From contig JAEWAU010000078.1 of assembly GCA_023391535.1 (NCBI GenBank), positions 21,637 through 85,636 on the forward strand: 64,000 bases of DNA. The letters run 5' to 3'. Source of the DNA: Bacillota bacterium (lineage in GTDB: Bacteria; Bacillota; Clostridia; Oscillospirales; Ethanoligenentaceae). The translations under genes and the position numbers were made by a program. Shown here piece after piece: positions 60,893 through 64,000 of this stretch (within the stretch, counting starts at the first letter, position 1; the number at the start of each line of letters is the position of its first letter). The notes beneath the pieces are model-generated. The model made no database searches, was not told where the DNA came from, and saw nothing but the letters and a program-made list of their open reading frames with translations.

Positions 60893-62749
60893 TTGGAGAA
60901 AAAAATAGAAGAAGCCCTGCGTCTGGTGCAAAAGCCGGCCCGTTACACGGGCGGCGAGCGCAACAGCGTGGTGAAGGACCCGCGCGCAGTGGATGTGCGC
61001 TTCGCGTTCTGTTTTCCCGATACCTACGAGATCGGCATGTCCCACCTGGGCGGGAAGATTCTGTACGGAGTGCTCAACCGCATGGAGGGCGTGTGGTGCG
61101 AGCGCGTTTACGCCCCGTGGCCGGATTTTGAAGAGCAGATGCGCACGAAAGGCATTTCCCTTTACGGCCTGGAGAGCGGCGACCCGATCTCAACGTTTGA
61201 TTTCATCGGCTTTTCGCTGATGTATGAACTCAGCTACACGAATGTTCTGAACATGCTCGATCTGGCAGGGCTGCCCGTTCGGGCCAGTGAGCGCACGGAA
61301 ACCGCGCCGCTCGTCATTTTCGGCGGGCCGTGCACCTGCAACCCGGAGCCGGTGGCGCCTTTCGCGGACCTGATCTGCCTGGGCGAGGGCGAAGAAGCAT
61401 TGTGTGAAGTCGTTGAGCTTTACAGAAAGTGTCGGAGCGAAAAATACTCGAAGCGCGCGTTTCTGGAGGCTGCCGCGGGGATTGACGGCATCTACGTCCC
61501 CTCGCTGTACGAGCCTTCCTATCTGCCCGACGGCACGCTTGAAAAAACCACGCCGGTTTGCACGCAGGCTCCCGAAAGGGCCCGAAAACGCGTGGTGCGC
61601 GAAATGGACGATGCCTATTTCCCGGAGAGCTTTATCGTTCCCACGCTTGAGATCGTGCACGACCGCGCCATCGTCGAGCTGTTCCGGGGCTGCGTGCGCG
61701 GCTGCCGTTTCTGCCAGGCTGGCTTTCTCTACCGCCCGGTGCGCGAAAAATCGCGCGCGGTGCTCGAGCGGCAGGCGAAATCGCTCTGCGATTCCACCGG
61801 CTACGACGAAATCTCTCTCTCCTCCCTTTCCACAAGCGATTACAGCGAGCTGAAAGAGCTGGTGCCGGAGCTGATGGAGTGGACCGACCGGGAGGGCGTG
61901 AGCCTTTCCCTTCCCTCCCTGCGCGTGGATAACTTCTCCCGTTCGCTGATGGAAAAGATTCAGTCGGTGCGCAAAAGCGGGCTGACCTTTGCGCCGGAGG
62001 CCGGAACGCAGCGCCTGCGCGACGTCATCAACAAAAACGTCAGCGAAGAAGAAATCTTCAAGACCTGCCGCCTGGCCTTCGAGGGCGGATGGACCAACGT
62101 GAAGCTCTATTTCATGATCGGGCTTCCCACCGAAACCATGCAGGACGTGGAGGGCATCGCCGATCTCGCGCAGCGCATCGTGGACGCCTATTACGCCATG
62201 CCGAACCGCCAGAAGGGCAAGGCGGTGAACGTTTCCATCAGCGTGGCGACATTCGTGCCGAAGCCGTTCACGCCGTTCCAGTGGGAACCGCAGGACAGCC
62301 GCGAAACGGTGGCCGAAAAACAGCATCATCTGCGCTCGTGCATCCGCAGCAAAAAGATCAGCGTCAGTTTTCACGACGACACCACCAGCTTTCTCGAAGC
62401 GGTTTTTGCGCGCGGCGACCGGCGCCTGGCGGATGTGATCGAACGCGCGTGGCGCAGCGGCTGCCATTTCGATAGCTGGGACGAATACTTCCGCTTCGAC
62501 CTCTGGATACAGGCGTTCGAGGACTCCGGCGTCGACCCCGCCTTTTACGCCAACCGCCGGCGTTCTTACGAAGAACTGCTCCCGTGGGATCATCTGGATT
62601 TCGGCATCGATAAAAAGTTCCTCGTGCGGGAAAGCGAAAAGGCGCTCTCCGGGCAGACCTCGCCGAACTGCCGCGAGCAGTGCGGCGGCTGCGGGGCCGC
62701 CAGACTGACGGGAGGTGTGTGCGATGCTTGCCATTCGCGTGCGCTTTAA
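60893..62749 (+). CDS. TIGR03960 family B12-binding domain/radical SAM protein
   Basis: About 618 residues. The start is TTG 60893, fixed by GCAGGAGG seven bases upstream; the open frame from 60749 is not supported. The N-terminal part has a cobalamin-binding-like fold (FIGFSLMYELSYTNVLNMLDLAGLP, then PLVIFGGPC). The radical SAM cluster is Cys267, Cys271 and Cys274 in RGCVRGCRFCQAG. It ends in a Cys-rich tail (EQCGGCG, CDAC). It is always linked with the DUF2344 partner, which overlaps its end; the substrate is not established to my knowledge, but tRNA or ribosomal modification is suspected from its neighbours. Confidence 0.9.
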   Translation: MEKKIEEALRLVQKPARYTGGERNSVVKDPRAVDVRFAFCFPDTYEIGMSHLGGKILYGVLNRMEGVWCERVYAPWPDFEEQMRTKGISLYGLESGDPISTFDFIGFSLMYELSYTNVLNMLDLAGLPVRASERTETAPLVIFGGPCTCNPEPVAPFADLICLGEGEEALCEVVELYRKCRSEKYSKRAFLEAAAGIDGIYVPSLYEPSYLPDGTLEKTTPVCTQAPERARKRVVREMDDAYFPESFIVPTLEIVHDRAIVELFRGCVRGCRFCQAGFLYRPVREKSRAVLERQAKSLCDSTGYDEISLSSLSTSDYSELKELVPELMEWTDREGVSLSLPSLRVDNFSRSLMEKIQSVRKSGLTFAPEAGTQRLRDVINKNVSEEEIFKTCRLAFEGGWTNVKLYFMIGLPTETMQDVEGIADLAQRIVDAYYAMPNRQKGKAVNVSISVATFVPKPFTPFQWEPQDSRETVAEKQHHLRSCIRSKKISVSFHDDTTSFLEAVFARGDRRLADVIERAWRSGCHFDSWDEYFRFDLWIQAFEDSGVDPAFYANRRRSYEELLPWDHLDFGIDKKFLVRESEKALSGQTSPNCREQCGGCGAARLTGGVCDACHSRAL

Positions 62750-63380
62750 AAAAGAGGGCCGCGCCCGCTACATTTCGCACCTCGATTTAAACCGCGTGAT
62801 GCAGCGCGCCCTGCGCCGTGCGAACATCCCCATCTGGAGGACGCAGGGCTTCAACCCGCACCCGTACCTCGTGTTTGCGCTGCCGCTCTCCCTTTTTTAC
62901 GAAAGCGACTGCGAATGCATGGATGCGCGTCTGGACGCCGATATGCCTTTTGAAGAGGTTCGGGCGCGCCTGAACGCGCAGATGCCGGACGGCATTACCG
63001 TCACCTCCGTGGCGCCGCCTCGGATGAAGCTCACCGAGATCGCCTACGCCTCCTACCTCACCGAGCTGGATTTCGGCGGCCTTCCCGCAGAGACGCTGCA
63101 GCAGGCCGTGGACGCGCTGCTGCAGCGCGAGGAGCTCTCCGTAGAGAAAAAAACCAAGCGCGGCAGCTATCCCGTCGACGTGCTCCCTTACCTCAAAAAT
63201 GGGACGGTGGAGGTGCGCGAAGGGACGGTCGCCGTCACGGCAGTGCTGCCGGCGGGAACGGCGCAGAATCTGAACCCCTCCTGCTTTGCCCAGGCGTTCG
63301 AGCAATACGCGTTCGCCCCGCGCTTCGAGCAGGCCCGCCGGCTGGAAATCTTCAATACCGATATGGAACCGTTCGCTTAA
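62724..63380 (+). CDS. DUF2344 / TIGR03936 radical SAM-associated protein
   Basis: A 218-residue protein with the family opening IRVRFKKEGRARYISHLDLNRVMQRALRRA. In some bacteria it is fused to the end of the TIGR03960 protein; here it is separate and starts 26 bases before that gene's stop, so translation is coupled. ATG 62724 is preferred over GTG 62715 because GGGAGG is 8 bases away. Function unknown. Confidence 0.88.
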   Translation: MLAIRVRFKKEGRARYISHLDLNRVMQRALRRANIPIWRTQGFNPHPYLVFALPLSLFYESDCECMDARLDADMPFEEVRARLNAQMPDGITVTSVAPPRMKLTEIAYASYLTELDFGGLPAETLQQAVDALLQREELSVEKKTKRGSYPVDVLPYLKNGTVEVREGTVAVTAVLPAGTAQNLNPSCFAQAFEQYAFAPRFEQARRLEIFNTDMEPFA

Positions 63381-63396
63381 TGCCAGGGGGATAGGT

Positions 63397-63912
63397 ATGA
63401 ACGATAACGTACGCGAAAATCCCGACGCGCAGCCGGAAGCCACGGCCGCCGGGTCGCCGCTGCTTTTGCGCCAGCTCGCCGCGCTGCTCGAAGGCGAACG
63501 GAGCTCCGTGCCCAACCTGTCAAACGCCGCCGCGCTGCTGTGGATGTCTCTGAACCGAATCAACTGGGTGGGGTTCTATCTTGTCTCGGGCGGCGAGCTG
63601 CTGCTCGGGCCGTTCCAGGGAAAGCCCGCGTGCGTGCATATCCAGATGGGCCGGGGCGTATGCGGCACGGCGGCGGCGCAGGACCGAACGCAGGTAGTGC
63701 CCGACGTGCGCCTCTTTCCCGGCCACATTGCCTGCGACGCCGATTCCCGTTCCGAGCTGGTGGTGCCGCTGCGACGCGCGGGCCGCGTGGTGGGCGTGCT
63801 GGATATCGACAGCCCCTTCCCCGAAAGGTTCGGCGCCGCGGATGCCGCGCTTATGGAGCGGGCCGCGCGCATTATCGAGGAAGCCTGCGATTGGGACGGA
63901 TTCGAACGATAG
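63397..63912 (+). CDS. Free methionine-(R)-sulfoxide reductase, GAF domain
   Basis: A 171-residue single GAF domain of the fRMsr (MsrC) family, which reduces free methionine-R-sulfoxide. The three conserved Cys are in place: Cys79 (PACVHIQMGRG), Cys89 (VCGTAA) and Cys113 (HIACDADSRSE). Other matches are NWVGFYL and GVLDIDSP. ATG 63397 follows AGGGGG. The link to the radical SAM pair is not explained. Confidence 0.88.
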   Translation: MNDNVRENPDAQPEATAAGSPLLLRQLAALLEGERSSVPNLSNAAALLWMSLNRINWVGFYLVSGGELLLGPFQGKPACVHIQMGRGVCGTAAAQDRTQVVPDVRLFPGHIACDADSRSELVVPLRRAGRVVGVLDIDSPFPERFGAADAALMERAARIIEEACDWDGFER

Positions 63913-63932
63913 GCCAAAAAGGTTGAAACAAG

Positions 63933-63974
63933 CGCGCCCGCCGGCCGGGGGTGCCGGTTTGGGGGGCGCGTTTT
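63933..63974 (+). terminator. Intrinsic terminator after the radical SAM operon
   Basis: CGCGCCC pairs with GGGCGCG (63964-63970), with an inner CCGGC/GCCGG helix, followed by TTTT. After it, 63975-64000 holds nothing I can assign. Confidence 0.75.
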
Positions 63975-64000
63975 GATGTTTATACCGCGGGGTTTGGGGG

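Overview
The window looks like a chromosomal stretch of a moderately high-GC (by eye near 58-60%), Gram-positive anaerobe of the class Clostridia, most like the Oscillospirales/Ruminococcaceae. This rests on gene content and order: rplS-lepB-rbgA-rnhB-yraN, ecfA1-ecfA2-ecfT-truA, ruvC-ruvA-ruvB, a TIGR03960/DUF2344 radical-SAM pair, a ClpE-type ATPase, a T-box leader, a DUF1540 small protein and a secretin-less type IV pilus operon. The species assignment is inference. I see no rRNA genes, CRISPR array, transposase, integrase or prophage gene.

Layout. (1) 0.1-6.5 kb: a YesM-like sensor kinase diverges from a phosphorolytic chito-oligosaccharide pair, a GH94 N,N'-diacetylchitobiose phosphorylase and a hexose-1-phosphate mutase. 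They are followed by what reads as the collapsed remnant of a SIS-domain sugar-phosphate gene. (2) 6.5-9.7 kb: a membrane-bound GT2 glycosyltransferase and a large GT-C-like membrane protein. (3) 10.0-28.25 kb: a twelve-gene, single-strand type IV pilus operon read from a near-consensus promoter at 28.2 kb. Its order is pilB, pilT, pilC, pilin, prepilin peptidase, a fused pilM-pilN, pilO, prepilin, a PilX-like protein, two more prepilins, and finally a 1735-residue secreted DUF5057/Ig-like protein. This is the most distinctive system here. (4) 28.3-34.1 kb: a dipeptide/oligopeptide ABC importer. (5) 34.4-36.7 kb: a methionine/cysteine PLP enzyme under a T-box leader, then a five-tRNA cluster (Gly, Arg, His, Gln, Lys). 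(6) 36.9-50.6 kb: housekeeping genes on the minus strand (clpE-like, pgsA-like, cvpA-like, DUF5711, truA, the ECF energizing module, an RlmI-like methyltransferase, glmM, ruvB, ruvA, ruvC). (7) 50.7-56.3 kb: an orphan pterin-dependent methyltransferase, uppP, a metallophosphoesterase, a DUF1540 protein and thrC. (8) 56.4-64 kb: yraN-rnhB-rbgA-lepB-lepB-rplS on the minus strand, then TIGR03960 radical SAM, DUF2344 and a free-methionine sulfoxide reductase on the plus strand.

How the parts connect. The pilus operon carries an assembly ATPase, a retraction ATPase, a platform protein, a peptidase and at least four class III prepilins, but no secretin. It should therefore encode a complete retractile pilus for a single-membrane cell, with the giant protein as the best tip or adhesin candidate. 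The phosphorylase yields GlcNAc-1-phosphate and the mutase next to it would convert this to GlcNAc-6-phosphate; the likely next enzyme is present only as a remnant. An unreported-looking 70-bp dispersed repeat sits in at least four gene-end or intergenic positions. Its copies at 20.4, 25.0 and 54.4 kb align without gaps.
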